Below, one piece after another: positions 15,289-25,400 of a DNA stretch of 64,000 nucleotides. Positions within the stretch are counted from its first letter, which is position 1. Every line of letters begins with the position of its first letter. Source of the stretch: OMG group bacterium. GTDB taxonomy: Bacteria; Pseudomonadota; Gammaproteobacteria; Pseudomonadales; Azotimanducaceae. Below the pieces are notes generated by a model, which was not told the origin of the DNA, ran no database searches, and was given only the letters and a program-made list of their open reading frames with translations. The position numbers were made by a program, and so were the translations under genes. The DNA lies in contig JAAXGW010000013.1 of assembly GCA_012267385.1 (NCBI GenBank), positions 1 to 64,000 on the forward strand, written 5' to 3'.

Positions 15289-18167
15289 ACGAAGCAGGAA
15301 CTCATCGAGTCATCAAACGCGACGGTAGTGTCGTACCCTTTGACGAAGCAAAAATTCACAATGCCATTTCAAAGGCTTTTGTCGAAGTCGAAGGTCCGGC
15401 ATCATCAAGTTCGCAGAAAATACGAGACCAAATACACGAGCTTGCTGAAAGTGTAACTTCTCGGATTCATCGAGGTAATCCAGAAAGGGCTGCCGTCGAT
15501 ATAGAAGATATTCAAGATCAGGTTGAACTCGCCCTCATGCGGGCTGGTCTTCAACGGATCGCGCGCGCGTACGTAATTTACCGAGAAGAACGAGCCCAGG
15601 CACGGAAGCAAGAACAGGTAGACTCTTTTGAGCTCACTGATACGACTATCAACTACCTCCGTTCTGACGGTGTTGAAGTGCCTTTAGAACAAAAGTCTTG
15701 GTCTATCGTGCTGGACCAAGTTTGTAGTGATTTGGAAGACGTAGACCCCGAACGACTGTTCTCGCAAACTCTGAGTGACGCTTTCAACGGGATCACTGAA
15801 GAGGAAGTGCTGCAATCGTTGACTCTGGCAGCGAAAACACTCATCGAAAACGAACCTAACTATGGATACGTGGCGGCACGACTGCTCATGCTACGTCTCC
15901 GCAGAGAGGCTACGGCCTTCTTGTTTCCTGAGCTCGGTGAACAGTCGATTATGTCTCTACCGGCTGACATGTCGAAACTCTATAAAGAAACATTTTCGGT
16001 CTATATAGACAAGGCCGTAGAACTTGGTTTTTTATCCCCTGAACTCGCACAATTTGACTTCGTGAAGCTGGGCGATCATTTGGTCGCTGAACGCGACAAG
16101 CAATTTTCCTATTTAGGCATTCAAAATCTGTACGACCGCTACTTCCTACACTCCAACGGCGTCCGCTTTGAATTGCCACAGATCTTTTTCATGCGGATCG
16201 CAATGGGATTGGCAATCAATGAAACCAATCGAGAAACCAGGGCGATTGAGTTTTACAACCAATTGTCGTCTTTCGACTTTATGAGTTCGACACCGACCCT
16301 GTTTAACTCAGGTACAGTGCGACCTCAGTTGTCGTCGTGCTATATCTCCACAGTACCAGATGATCTACACGGTATCTTTTCTTCGATGCGCGATAACGCG
16401 TTGCTCAGCAAGTGGGCCGGTGGTCTGGGGAACGATTGGACCCGAGTACGGGCAATGGGATCTTACATTCAAGGTACTAATGGTAAATCGCAAGGAGTCG
16501 TACCGTTTCTCAAGATCGTTAACGACACTGCTGTTGCGGTCAATCAAGGTGGCAAGAGAAAAGGAGCAGTGTGTTCTTATTTAGAAACGTGGCACATGGA
16601 TATTGAGGAATTCCTCGATCTGAGAAAAAACACCGGTGACGATCGGCGCCGAACGCATGACATGAACACCGCAAATTGGATTCCTGACCTCTTTATGGAA
16701 CGCGTCATGCAAAAGGATCAATGGACACTCTTTTCACCTTCGGACGTTCCTGAATTACACGATCTTTGCGGGAACGATTTCCGCAGTGCTTACGAAGCGG
16801 CGGAGGCAAAAACACGTAGTGGTGAGATTACCAATTTCCGTGTCGTGAATGCGGAAACGCTTTGGCGCAAGATGCTGGAATCGCTGTACGAAACTGGGCA
16901 TCCATGGATGACTTTCAAAGACCCGTGTAATGTACGTTCGCCACAACAACATGTTGGCGTCGTGCACTCATCCAATTTGTGCACCGAAATTACTCTAAAT
17001 ACATCCGACAACGAAATTGCCGTCTGTAATCTGGGTTCGATAAACCTATCAAACCACGTCACAGAGAACGGAGAAATTGATCATGATAAATTAAGATCAA
17101 CCGTACGTACCGCTATTCGCATGTTGGACAACGTAATTGACATTAATTACTACGCGGTTAGAGCGGCGCGAGACTCGAACATCAGACATCGACCAATTGG
17201 GTTAGGACTCATGGGCTTTCAGGATGCGTTGTATAAGAAACGTGTTCCTTATGGTAGTCTGTCCGCGATACAGTTTGCTGACGAAAGTATGGAAGCAGTC
17301 TCTTACTACGCGATAGAAGCATCATCCGACCTTGTAGTTGAACGGGGTGTATATTCGACGTATCAAGGTTCGCTGTGGAGTCGAGGAATCTTACCTATCG
17401 ATTCACTCAAGGTGCTAGCGGAACAAAGGAGTTCGGAAGAGTTCGCGACCTTTGACTTTAGCACGACCTTGGACTGGGATGAATTACGCGAGAAAGTGAA
17501 ACAACAGGGCATGCGCAATTCCAATGTCATGGCTATCGCTCCTACAGCAACGATTGCAAATATCGTTGGCATCACCCAGTCTATTGAACCAGCGTATCAA
17601 AATCTCTACTCAAAACAGAACATCTCCGGAGATTTTGTCGTGTTGAACCCCTATCTGATCGAAGACTTGAAGAAACTTGGGGTATGGGATCAGTGGATGG
17701 CTGTCGACTTGAAAGCGAAAAACGGTAGTGTTCAAGAAATGGAGCGAGTACCCGCAAACTTACAGGAGCTTTATAAGACAGCATTTGAAATTGAACCCCA
17801 TTGGATCATTGCCGCAGCAGCGCGCCGACAAAAATGGATCGACCAATCACAATCTCTCAACCTTTACATGGCCGAAGCCAGCGGTCGCGTACTAGACCAA
17901 ATGTATCGTGAAGCATGGAAGAGCGGTCTAAAGACGACCTACTATCTCAGGTCACTTGGAGCAACGGATTCTGAGAAATCCACAATTGAAGAAGATCACG
18001 CGCTAGCGGCAGTACCACGGCATCAATTACATGCCGAGAGTACTCCGACGCCAACGGAAGCACCAACAAGTAAAGCGCATGCGCCAGAAGAGTTTGCTTT
18101 AGGGACGGCTGCTCCCGTTCCGGATGCGTGCGACATCGATGATCCGGATTGCGAGGCATGCCAGTAA
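15285..18167 (+). CDS. nrdA: Ribonucleotide reductase class Ia, alpha subunit with two ATP-cones
   Basis: This enzyme reduces ribonucleoside diphosphates to deoxynucleotides. It has 960 residues from TTG at 15285, or 963 from GTG at 15276. The TTG has a better distance (10 bases) to AGGAG. Residues about 8-115 are a full ATP-cone (VIKRDGSVVPFDEAKIHNAI). Residues about 125-230 are a second, degenerate cone, the architecture known from Pseudomonas aeruginosa NrdA. The catalytic barrel carries SSCYISTVPDD, NLCTEI with the active-site cysteine, and PTATIANI. The last residues CDIDDPDCEACQ give the cysteine pair that re-reduces the active site. nrdB follows after about 100 bases. Confidence 0.95.
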   Translation: MNEAGTHRVIKRDGSVVPFDEAKIHNAISKAFVEVEGPASSSSQKIRDQIHELAESVTSRIHRGNPERAAVDIEDIQDQVELALMRAGLQRIARAYVIYREERAQARKQEQVDSFELTDTTINYLRSDGVEVPLEQKSWSIVLDQVCSDLEDVDPERLFSQTLSDAFNGITEEEVLQSLTLAAKTLIENEPNYGYVAARLLMLRLRREATAFLFPELGEQSIMSLPADMSKLYKETFSVYIDKAVELGFLSPELAQFDFVKLGDHLVAERDKQFSYLGIQNLYDRYFLHSNGVRFELPQIFFMRIAMGLAINETNRETRAIEFYNQLSSFDFMSSTPTLFNSGTVRPQLSSCYISTVPDDLHGIFSSMRDNALLSKWAGGLGNDWTRVRAMGSYIQGTNGKSQGVVPFLKIVNDTAVAVNQGGKRKGAVCSYLETWHMDIEEFLDLRKNTGDDRRRTHDMNTANWIPDLFMERVMQKDQWTLFSPSDVPELHDLCGNDFRSAYEAAEAKTRSGEITNFRVVNAETLWRKMLESLYETGHPWMTFKDPCNVRSPQQHVGVVHSSNLCTEITLNTSDNEIAVCNLGSINLSNHVTENGEIDHDKLRSTVRTAIRMLDNVIDINYYAVRAARDSNIRHRPIGLGLMGFQDALYKKRVPYGSLSAIQFADESMEAVSYYAIEASSDLVVERGVYSTYQGSLWSRGILPIDSLKVLAEQRSSEEFATFDFSTTLDWDELREKVKQQGMRNSNVMAIAPTATIANIVGITQSIEPAYQNLYSKQNISGDFVVLNPYLIEDLKKLGVWDQWMAVDLKAKNGSVQEMERVPANLQELYKTAFEIEPHWIIAAAARRQKWIDQSQSLNLYMAEASGRVLDQMYREAWKSGLKTTYYLRSLGATDSEKSTIEEDHALAAVPRHQLHAESTPTPTEAPTSKAHAPEEFALGTAAPVPDACDIDDPDCEACQ

Positions 18168-18268
18168 AGATTCGATTTTTCGCAAAATTTTTGACGATAT
18201 GTTAGAAATTGTTGATAATAAGTTCCTTGAAAGGAACTCAACTTAACATACCTAGGGAGAGGTAAATT

Positions 18269-19525
18269 ATGGGACTGCTTTGGGACGAAGACAAGGATCT
18301 GACGACCAAACCAACAGAGTCTGACTCAACCAGCGCGACCGCGCAACCAACAAACACAACTACACAACAAACACCACCGGGTTCAGATACCACCACGAAG
18401 TCGTGGGTAACCGAACTCAAACCTTACGACGAAGGATTGCGTCTAAACAAGCAAACCGAACAACATAGAAACGTAACAGGAATCGCTCCTCCGCAAGGAG
18501 AAAGTTACGATCGTGTAACGGTTGATCAGAAGAAGATCATTAATTGTCGTGCTGACTTAAATCAGTTAGTACCGTTTAAATACATGTGGGCATGGCAAAA
18601 GTATCTTAACGGGTGCGCGAACCACTGGATGCCGCAAGAAGTGAGCATGAACGATGATGTGGAACTTTGGAAGAGTCCAAACGGCCTGACGGAAGACGAA
18701 CGACGCGTAGTAAAACGAAGTCTCGGATTTTTCTCAACCGCGGATTCTCTAGTCGCGAACAATCTGGTGCTAGCGATTTATCGCTTGATCACGAATCCGG
18801 AATGCCGGCAATACCTTTTGCGACAAGCGTTTGAAGAAGCCATTCACACGCATGCATATCAGTACTGCATTGAATCTCTCGGCATGGACGAAGGTGAGAT
18901 CTTCAACATGTACCATGAGATACCATCAGTAGAAGCCAAAGCTACTTGGGCGTTGAATTACACCCAAGAATTATGCGATCCGAATTTCACAACCGGAACT
19001 GTGGAAACCGACAAAATCTTGTTAAAGAATTTGATCGCGTTCTACTGCGTGTTGGAAGGAATTTTCTTTTATTGCGGCTTTTCTCAGATCCTGTCCATGG
19101 GCCGACGTAACAAGATGACCGGGACTACGAAGCAGTTTCAGTTCATCTTACGCGATGAATCCATGCATCTCAACTTCGGTATCGACGTGATTAATACGAT
19201 TGTCGCCGAGAATTCGCATGTTTGGGACGATGAAATGCAACAATTGGCTACCGATATGATTATCGAAGGAACGGAGTTAGAAATCGCCTACGCCGAAGAC
19301 ACAATGCCTCGAGGCATTCTTGGGATGAATGCACGAGAAATGACTAAATTCCTTAAATATATCGCTAACCGACGACTCAACAGTATTGGGTTGCCGAAGC
19401 ACTACAGTGATGCTTCCAACCCATTCCCCTGGATGGCTGAAATGATGGATTTGAAGAAAGAAGAAAATTTCTTCGAAACCAGTGTCACGCAGTATCAAGA
19501 TCGAAGTATGCTGAACTGGGACTAA
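18269..19525 (+). CDS. nrdB: Ribonucleotide reductase class Ia, beta subunit
   Basis: This 418-residue radical-generating subunit has a ribosome site GGGAGAGG nine bases before the ATG. The N-terminal 60 residues are a Thr-rich spacer seen in long proteobacterial NrdB proteins. [15 protein letters not shown] supplies an iron-binding Glu, a His and the radical Tyr, in the EAIHTHAY spacing of E. coli E115, H118 and Y122. EGIFFYCGF and [10 protein letters not shown] supply the remaining Glu and His ligands. All are present, so a standard diiron-tyrosyl enzyme is expected. It forms an operon with nrdA. Confidence 0.97.
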   Translation: MGLLWDEDKDLTTKPTESDSTSATAQPTNTTTQQTPPGSDTTTKSWVTELKPYDEGLRLNKQTEQHRNVTGIAPPQGESYDRVTVDQKKIINCRADLNQLVPFKYMWAWQKYLNGCANHWMPQEVSMNDDVELWKSPNGLTEDERRVVKRSLGFFSTADSLVANNLVLAIYRLITNPECRQYLLRQAFEEAIHTHAYQYCIESLGMDEGEIFNMYHEIPSVEAKATWALNYTQELCDPNFTTGTVETDKILLKNLIAFYCVLEGIFFYCGFSQILSMGRRNKMTGTTKQFQFILRDESMHLNFGIDVINTIVAENSHVWDDEMQQLATDMIIEGTELEIAYAEDTMPRGILGMNAREMTKFLKYIANRRLNSIGLPKHYSDASNPFPWMAEMMDLKKEENFFETSVTQYQDRSMLNWD

Positions 19526-19780
19526 CCTCGGTCCCGAGTAGTCCGCAACGACTACTAAATGAGAAACTGATGTATTGGCGCGCTCGTACGCGCTCAGTTG
19601 GACTATCTCCAACTAACGCACGCGTAGTCGACAGCAAAGTCAGGAATATGACAGTATTTTGAGCGCATAGATGATGACTCACGATATTACGATAGGGTTC
19701 ACTTCAAAGCAGCAAGGAATTCACAATACAATGCGAAATCTCGCTTAATTTCCCAAATTAAATTTACCGAGGAATTAACA

Positions 19781-20011
19781 ATGGTTCCCGATTGGGAGTC
19801 ATGTCCGGCGGTGGAACGACGACCAGAAAGAGTCAGCGGTGCGTGGGTGTTTACTGGGACTCGAATTCCTCTGGTAGCGTTGTACGAAAATCTTGCAGAT
19901 GGAGCTACTATTGACGACTTCGTTGAGTGGTTTCCTGGAGTCGATAGAGAACAAGTTCGCGCAGTACTCAAATTTGAAGCACAAGCATCGCATTCAATCG
20001 TGGAGCACTAG
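19781..20011 (+). CDS. DUF433 antitoxin-like protein, solitary
   Basis: This 76-residue protein with a good ribosome site (GAGGAA) is a clear DUF433 member: VSGAWVFTGTRIPLVALYENLADG, then FVEWFPGVDREQVRAVL. The fold is a winged helix related to VapB-type antitoxins, and in many genomes the gene is followed by a PIN-like (DUF5615) toxin gene. Here about 270 bases follow with no such partner, so it may be an orphan antitoxin or a stand-alone DNA-binding protein. The 255 bases before it, after nrdB, hold no gene. Confidence 0.8.
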   Translation: MVPDWESCPAVERRPERVSGAWVFTGTRIPLVALYENLADGATIDDFVEWFPGVDREQVRAVLKFEAQASHSIVEH

Positions 20012-20271
20012 AGGTACTACCTGATCGAGGTACCTCAGCTTCTTAGCTTACGTACATCAAGGATTTACAGAGACGGCTTGACCAACAAGTCTCCTCGTCT
20101 GGCAATCTACCGCTTTGCTACACAGAAGATCCGCGGCTATTATGCGAAACATTTTGTAATAAATTGACATAAAACACGAAATTTTGAGTGCGAATGTTTC
20201 TAAAAATCCTTCTGTCGTAGCGCAGAAAGATTAGAATTCATTCTCCTATAAATAGCTTCCAGAAATAGATA

Positions 20272-20284
20272 GGGGCGAAGCCCC
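20272..20284 (+). promoter_or_regulatory. GC hairpin abutting a start codon
   Basis: GGGGC-GAA-GCCCC is a perfect 5-bp stem with a GAA loop, ending three bases before the ATG at 20288. It occupies the place where a ribosome site should be, and no Shine-Dalgarno sequence is visible. It could restrain translation of the DUF349 gene. Confidence 0.5.
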
Positions 20285-20287
20285 AAT

Positions 20288-23032
20288 ATGCTCAAGAATC
20301 TGTTCAAACGCAAACCAAGCGTTGACGATCCAAATCCTGCCGTTCGTAAAGAGGTAGTCGAACGGTCGAAAGATCTCTCACGCGACAAATTCGCAGAAAT
20401 CGCGCGTACTGATGCCGATGTCGAAACGCGAAAGTCAGCACTTGCTCGCGTAAATTCCGTCGACTTGTACGCTGAATTCTTAGATCATGACCAACTAGGA
20501 AATTTCTGCCGTACAAAGATTGCAGAAAAAATTGATGAACAGCACCATTTAGCACGCGATTTAAGAATCCTTCCACTTCGGCTTTCCAAGCGAGCCGACC
20601 CCCAACAGGTGCTTGCAGATTTGAACAAAATCGAGTCTTCAATCGATCAAGCTAGAGTTCTCGTGGCTATGCCACTTCGTGCGTTGCGATTGGATGTAAC
20701 CAATTTAATAAATAGCGAGCGCACACTTGTCGAAATTGAAAAATCTAGCCGTGCTAAAGATAAAAACTTAAACCGACTCGTTCGAGATAAATTACAGGAT
20801 CTGAAGACTCTCGAAGGATCACGGGATGAATTATTGGAACGAGCAGAACGAGCGATTAACACGGCGCAGAGCATCAACGTTGCGGATGCCCATTACGACA
20901 CGCAACGGACCGCGATTGAACAAGAATGGGAAAACTGTCTCCAAGACGCTCGTTCCCTCAATCAGCAGTTAACCAAATACCAGCGTGACTTAATTGCCAT
21001 TGAACCGCTGGAACATCGTTTCCCAGCGCGACTTACCACCGAGCAAGCAGACTCCACTCAGCGACCACAATTTGAGGTGATTCTAAAACACTTGAAAGAG
21101 AGTCCAGTGAGCGATAGTTCGATCGAAGAATGTGAGAAAGCTTGGTTAGATGCTCTAAAGATTGAACCCGCGCCAAAAGCCATCGCAGACCAGTTTTATC
21201 AGCTAGCTAACGCGAAACGGCGTGAACTGAAAAAGATCAAAGATCAAGACAGTGAACGCACCGAAATTGAGAAATTAGTCTCTCCGCTGAAATTTCAAGA
21301 ACCAGATGCTCAAACTCGAAATTGGCGATATGTTTGGAGAATCCAATCAGAGGCTAAGGTGCGTTTACGCGACATTCAACAATGTCAACGAAGACTACGG
21401 GCTCGACCGACCGACGATGAAACAGAGGAGTTGTTGAAAAAACTGGACGATGCAGAGAACCATTTGACTAACGATGTCCTCGATCGAATCAGTCAGCTTC
21501 GTCAAGATATTGTGGTGCAAATCGAAAGTAATTTCGCTTCTTTGCACAAATTTTTAGAAGGCGGCGAACTCCAGCGCGCGCAATCAGCCGAACGCAACAT
21601 CGCGGCCATGATTCAACGATTGCCTCGTCCGACCCAAGGAAAGTACAAGACTCAACTCGCGCCCATCTCCGCTGAGATCAAGCAACTCTTTGGATGGCAA
21701 CAATTCGCCGAATCACCAAAGCGACAGGTGCTCTGTGAAGAGGTCGAAGAACTAGTCGAAAACCCACTAGCTCCACAAGAACAATTTAACCGAATTCGTG
21801 ATCTACGAGAGGCTTGGAACCAGTTGGGACCGCCGAGATCTAGGGAAGACCGAGATTTTCAAACCCGCTACGAAGAGGCGGCCGCTGCAGCTTTCAAAGT
21901 TTGTGAGGCTTGGTTTCAAAAACTTGCCGAGGTGCGAGCCAAGAATCTTGAGGAACGAACGTCAATTTGCGAGTCTCTGGAATCCTTTTTAGAAGAGTAC
22001 GATTGGGACCATGCTGATTGGAAGGCGGTTAATAAGACCCTACGCACTGCGCAAGGTGAATGGCGCAAACTGATCCCGATCGATAAGAGATACGCCAAGA
22101 AAATCAATACTCGCTTCAGACAAGTCACTGGGGAACTAGAGTCTCGCTTAGAAGCAAATTGGATTGCGCGTGCTGCAGAAAAACAAGCACTTATCGACGA
22201 AGTAAAAGAAGCTCTAGCCGATGAGAATTCCTCGGTTGGGGAACTGATCGACTTTGTAAAGGCAGCTCAAGAACGCTGGCGCAATATAGGATCTGCTGGA
22301 AACCAGAGAGAACAACCACTTTGGGAAGAATTTCGAAATTGTTGTAATGAAGCTTTTGATCTACGTACGACTCAGCGCGAGCAGCGTCGATCGGAAATTA
22401 ACGAAAACGTTGAGCAAGGTGAGAAGATCGTTGCCGACCTGGAATCAAAAGTATTCACCGACGACGCGACGTTAAACGATCTCGATATGTCGCACGTCAA
22501 TCAGATTCGAAGCCAGCTCTCTAAGTTAGATTTACCCCAACGTGTACAAGGACGTTTGAATGAGAAGCTCAAAGATATCGCCGGAGAGTTAAAGCGTAAA
22601 GTAACTGTGTTGGAAACACAACAAACAACGACCACTCTACGAGATCTCCTTGACCTCGACGAACAGATTGCTCGATTAGAACAAGAAGGCAAACAAGTAA
22701 ATGACGACCTAGTTGATTCGATTCCTGGTGCATCGAATTTGTTTCGTACTCGCAGTTCTGACGTTGCTGACAAGAGTGCTATCACAATTCACGAACTAGT
22801 GCTTCGCGCCGAAGTACTCGCAGATGTCCCATCGCCCACCGAGGATAGCGGCAAGCGTATGCAAGTCCAAGTAGCTCGACTTCAACACGGCTTAACACGT
22901 GGTGGAGAGTCCGAAGAACAACGTGTAGAAAATTTAATTCAAGAGTGGTGCAAACTCGCCTATGGAGAGCAACCACTGCGCGAGCGTTTTCAAACGGCGA
23001 TCCGTAAACACCTAGACTCTTTAGTCGCTTGA
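20288..23032 (+). CDS. DUF349 repeat protein, large helical cytoplasmic protein
   Basis: This 914-residue, almost wholly helical and charged protein starts MLKNLFKRKP, the usual opening of the long DUF349 proteins of gammaproteobacteria. Residues 14-110 look like HEAT-type helices (DPNPAVRKEVVE, DVETRKSALARV). The rest carries several DUF349 units, recognisable by W-x-x-L/I-G segments such as REAWNQLGPPRSRED, QGEWRKLIPIDK and QERWRNIGSAG. There is no signal peptide or membrane helix. The function is not established; coiled-coil nucleic-acid or ribosome association has been suggested for relatives, but nothing here proves it. The start lies directly behind a GC hairpin. Confidence 0.85.
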   Translation: MLKNLFKRKPSVDDPNPAVRKEVVERSKDLSRDKFAEIARTDADVETRKSALARVNSVDLYAEFLDHDQLGNFCRTKIAEKIDEQHHLARDLRILPLRLSKRADPQQVLADLNKIESSIDQARVLVAMPLRALRLDVTNLINSERTLVEIEKSSRAKDKNLNRLVRDKLQDLKTLEGSRDELLERAERAINTAQSINVADAHYDTQRTAIEQEWENCLQDARSLNQQLTKYQRDLIAIEPLEHRFPARLTTEQADSTQRPQFEVILKHLKESPVSDSSIEECEKAWLDALKIEPAPKAIADQFYQLANAKRRELKKIKDQDSERTEIEKLVSPLKFQEPDAQTRNWRYVWRIQSEAKVRLRDIQQCQRRLRARPTDDETEELLKKLDDAENHLTNDVLDRISQLRQDIVVQIESNFASLHKFLEGGELQRAQSAERNIAAMIQRLPRPTQGKYKTQLAPISAEIKQLFGWQQFAESPKRQVLCEEVEELVENPLAPQEQFNRIRDLREAWNQLGPPRSREDRDFQTRYEEAAAAAFKVCEAWFQKLAEVRAKNLEERTSICESLESFLEEYDWDHADWKAVNKTLRTAQGEWRKLIPIDKRYAKKINTRFRQVTGELESRLEANWIARAAEKQALIDEVKEALADENSSVGELIDFVKAAQERWRNIGSAGNQREQPLWEEFRNCCNEAFDLRTTQREQRRSEINENVEQGEKIVADLESKVFTDDATLNDLDMSHVNQIRSQLSKLDLPQRVQGRLNEKLKDIAGELKRKVTVLETQQTTTTLRDLLDLDEQIARLEQEGKQVNDDLVDSIPGASNLFRTRSSDVADKSAITIHELVLRAEVLADVPSPTEDSGKRMQVQVARLQHGLTRGGESEEQRVENLIQEWCKLAYGEQPLRERFQTAIRKHLDSLVA

Positions 23033-23037
23033 CTCTG

Positions 23038-23058
23038 CTGATCGGGGGGGCCGATCAG
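23038..23058. terminator. Hairpin between convergent DUF349 and dinG genes
   Basis: CTGATCGG-GGGGG-CCGATCAG is an 8-bp perfect stem with a five-base loop, lying between the stops of two convergent genes. No T-tract follows on either strand, so it may act as a 3' barrier rather than as a classic intrinsic terminator. Confidence 0.5.
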
Positions 23059-23095
23059 AACTGATATGGGATTGCCCGACGTCCGGTTAATCGGG

Positions 23096-25222
23096 CTAAG
23101 TTCTTTTTTGGTCTCGTTTCGATAGTGGATACTGTGTAACGATCCCATAGTCCGGCAAAGAATCGAAAATGCGTTTCCCGTAGCTTCTCTTCACTACCCG
23201 AATGTCCAAAATCGTAATTTGACCAAAGTCGGCTTCGTTCCGTATCAAGCGTCCGCAAGCCTGCTTGAGTTTCAAAATGACCGGAGGTAGTTGTAATAAC
23301 ATGAACAGTTCGTTTCGTCCGACTCCGTCTTCCTGAAGTAATTCTCGCTTAGATTCGATTATGGGGTCGTCAGGTACGTCAAATGGGAGCTTCGCAATGA
23401 CCACGTGACGACAGTAGTCTCCGGGTAAGTCTATCCCTTCACGCAGACTTGCGACTCCAAACAGATAACTTCGATCACCCCGGTCTATTCTTACCCGATG
23501 TTCCTTCAGTAGCGTTGGGACTCCTGTTCCTTGTTGGATCAAGCAGTGACGTTGGAGCTCTTTGGGCAGTTGTTCGTAGACGTCCGTCATGGTCTTCCTC
23601 GCAGCAAATAGGACAAGGCCACTCTTGTGCTGCTTCAGAACTCTAGGCAACATACCGACTAATTCTCTAGTATGAGCTAAGCGCGCTTGATCCTGCGACG
23701 ACAACAGGGTCTGCATATTGGGTATGTGTAGTGATACTGCTCTAGCTAAATCGAATGGACTGTCGATCCGAAGTGTTGCAGGTGCTTTTTCTCCGAGACC
23801 GGCTGATTCGATGAAGTGTTGAAATTCGTCTCCTGCATATAGTGTAGCTGATGTACATATAGCAGCATGGACATCATTCCAAATCAACGGATTGACGATT
23901 TTGTCGATCTCTATGGGTACATTGTGAAGTACCCACTCTGGTTGGAGTTCATCCGTAGAACGAGTGACCCAACGGGCACATGCGCTCAAATTTTCTTGAA
24001 TGGAATAAGCATCAAAGAGCGAGGTCGCCTCGTTCAAATGATTGCTTGCACCACCCAATTCATTTAGAAGCTCAACAATTCCTTGAGGCATTTTGTTTGG
24101 CTCTTGCGTCTCAACGATTTTCTTCAGTTCGGCGATTACATTCGACACAGTGGTTGCTAAACCACCATAAAAAATAGAGAGATGAGTCGCTGCTTCGCGG
24201 ATTTCGTTGTTTGGCTTTCCAGTTGGAAATCGATACTCGGTCTTGTTCTCTTTAGAGTTGCGAAAAAGGTCCTTGAGGTATTCTTTCAACTCCTCCAATT
24301 TTGCGAGAAGTCCAATGTACGTTTCTTTGAAATTACTGACTAGCTGAGCAATCACATCGTGATCAGATAGTCCGCGCTGCAAGCGATCCAACGAACCGTG
24401 AACCCTCATGATCAAGGCACGAGAGTCATTGACCGCTACCTGTGCACTGAACGTAGACATTACCTTGCTAGATAGATGATGTGCCTCATCACAAATTAGG
24501 ACAATGTCACTGAGCGGTGGATAGATGTCCGTGTCGGCTTGGAGACTCCGTAGTAGATGGTCGTAATTAGTAACGACAACGTCCGCAGTACGAATGTTTT
24601 GACGAGAAAGAAAGTAAGGACATCGACTAAACGAAGAACAACTCTTCCCAGTACAACCTTGAGAATCGGTGATGATTGGAGACCATTGCTCCTCTGTCAG
24701 TTTGATTGGTGTGTTGTCTCTATCACCATCCCATTGCATGTTGTTAAACGCGTCAAACAGCGTTTCAAACTTTTTTATTGGTTGTTTACTGGAACCCGCC
24801 TGTTCGTCTAGACGTTGAAGTAGCGATGAAGATATGTCGGGTTGGACTATTCGTTCCAAACGCATCGGACAAACATAGCGTTGCCGACCTTTCGCTAAAG
24901 AAAAAGTAAATCCAGTATCACTAACTTTTCTAAGAGACGGTAAATCTTGCTGGACAATCTGTTCTTGGAGAGTCACAGTTGCCGTAGCAACGACAACTTT
25001 CTTATTTTGTTCTCGCGCTAGTGGTATCGCGGTAGCGGCATAAGCAACTGTTTTCCCAGTACCGGTAGCTGCTTCCACAATTCCAATTTTTGCACGACTC
25101 TGGTTGATAATCGATTCGATAAACGTCATCATTTCGATCTGACTCGGACGTGACTGAAAGTCGTTCTGACTCAACCACTCCTCGTAGAGTTGGCGGACTT
25201 GAGGCGTCAATGTTCGAGGCAT
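23096..25222 (-). CDS. dinG: DinG-family ATP-dependent DNA helicase
   Basis: This 708-residue superfamily 2 XPD-like 5'-3' helicase is related to E. coli DinG and the second helicase YoaA. Walker A is VEAATGTGKTVAY (residues 49-61) and the DEAH box is ICDEAHH. The Fe-S cysteines are C118 in RYVCPM and three more in GCTGKSCSSFSRCPYF. The helicase C-terminal part shows FGVASLREGIDLPGD and QACGRLIRN. All functional motifs are intact. It acts in replication-fork repair and in resolving R-loops or G-quadruplexes in studied relatives. Its length and full cysteine set favour DinG over YoaA, but the two are hard to separate by eye. Confidence 0.9.
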   Translation of the reverse strand: MPRTLTPQVRQLYEEWLSQNDFQSRPSQIEMMTFIESIINQSRAKIGIVEAATGTGKTVAYAATAIPLAREQNKKVVVATATVTLQEQIVQQDLPSLRKVSDTGFTFSLAKGRQRYVCPMRLERIVQPDISSSLLQRLDEQAGSSKQPIKKFETLFDAFNNMQWDGDRDNTPIKLTEEQWSPIITDSQGCTGKSCSSFSRCPYFLSRQNIRTADVVVTNYDHLLRSLQADTDIYPPLSDIVLICDEAHHLSSKVMSTFSAQVAVNDSRALIMRVHGSLDRLQRGLSDHDVIAQLVSNFKETYIGLLAKLEELKEYLKDLFRNSKENKTEYRFPTGKPNNEIREAATHLSIFYGGLATTVSNVIAELKKIVETQEPNKMPQGIVELLNELGGASNHLNEATSLFDAYSIQENLSACARWVTRSTDELQPEWVLHNVPIEIDKIVNPLIWNDVHAAICTSATLYAGDEFQHFIESAGLGEKAPATLRIDSPFDLARAVSLHIPNMQTLLSSQDQARLAHTRELVGMLPRVLKQHKSGLVLFAARKTMTDVYEQLPKELQRHCLIQQGTGVPTLLKEHRVRIDRGDRSYLFGVASLREGIDLPGDYCRHVVIAKLPFDVPDDPIIESKRELLQEDGVGRNELFMLLQLPPVILKLKQACGRLIRNEADFGQITILDIRVVKRSYGKRIFDSLPDYGIVTQYPLSKRDQKRT

Positions 25223-25400
25223 TTCAAATGTGGATTCAGATGAGTGAAGGAAGTATGGTCGTCAACATTATCGTTCTAGCATTCGGTATTGCGAATCAAT
25301 CAGTCCAAGAAACTCGCGAGACCCAAGTATTGCGGAACTCTACAATATTCGTGCAAAGAAAGTTTCGTTTTTAATTAACACTATTTTTGGAGGAGAATAC

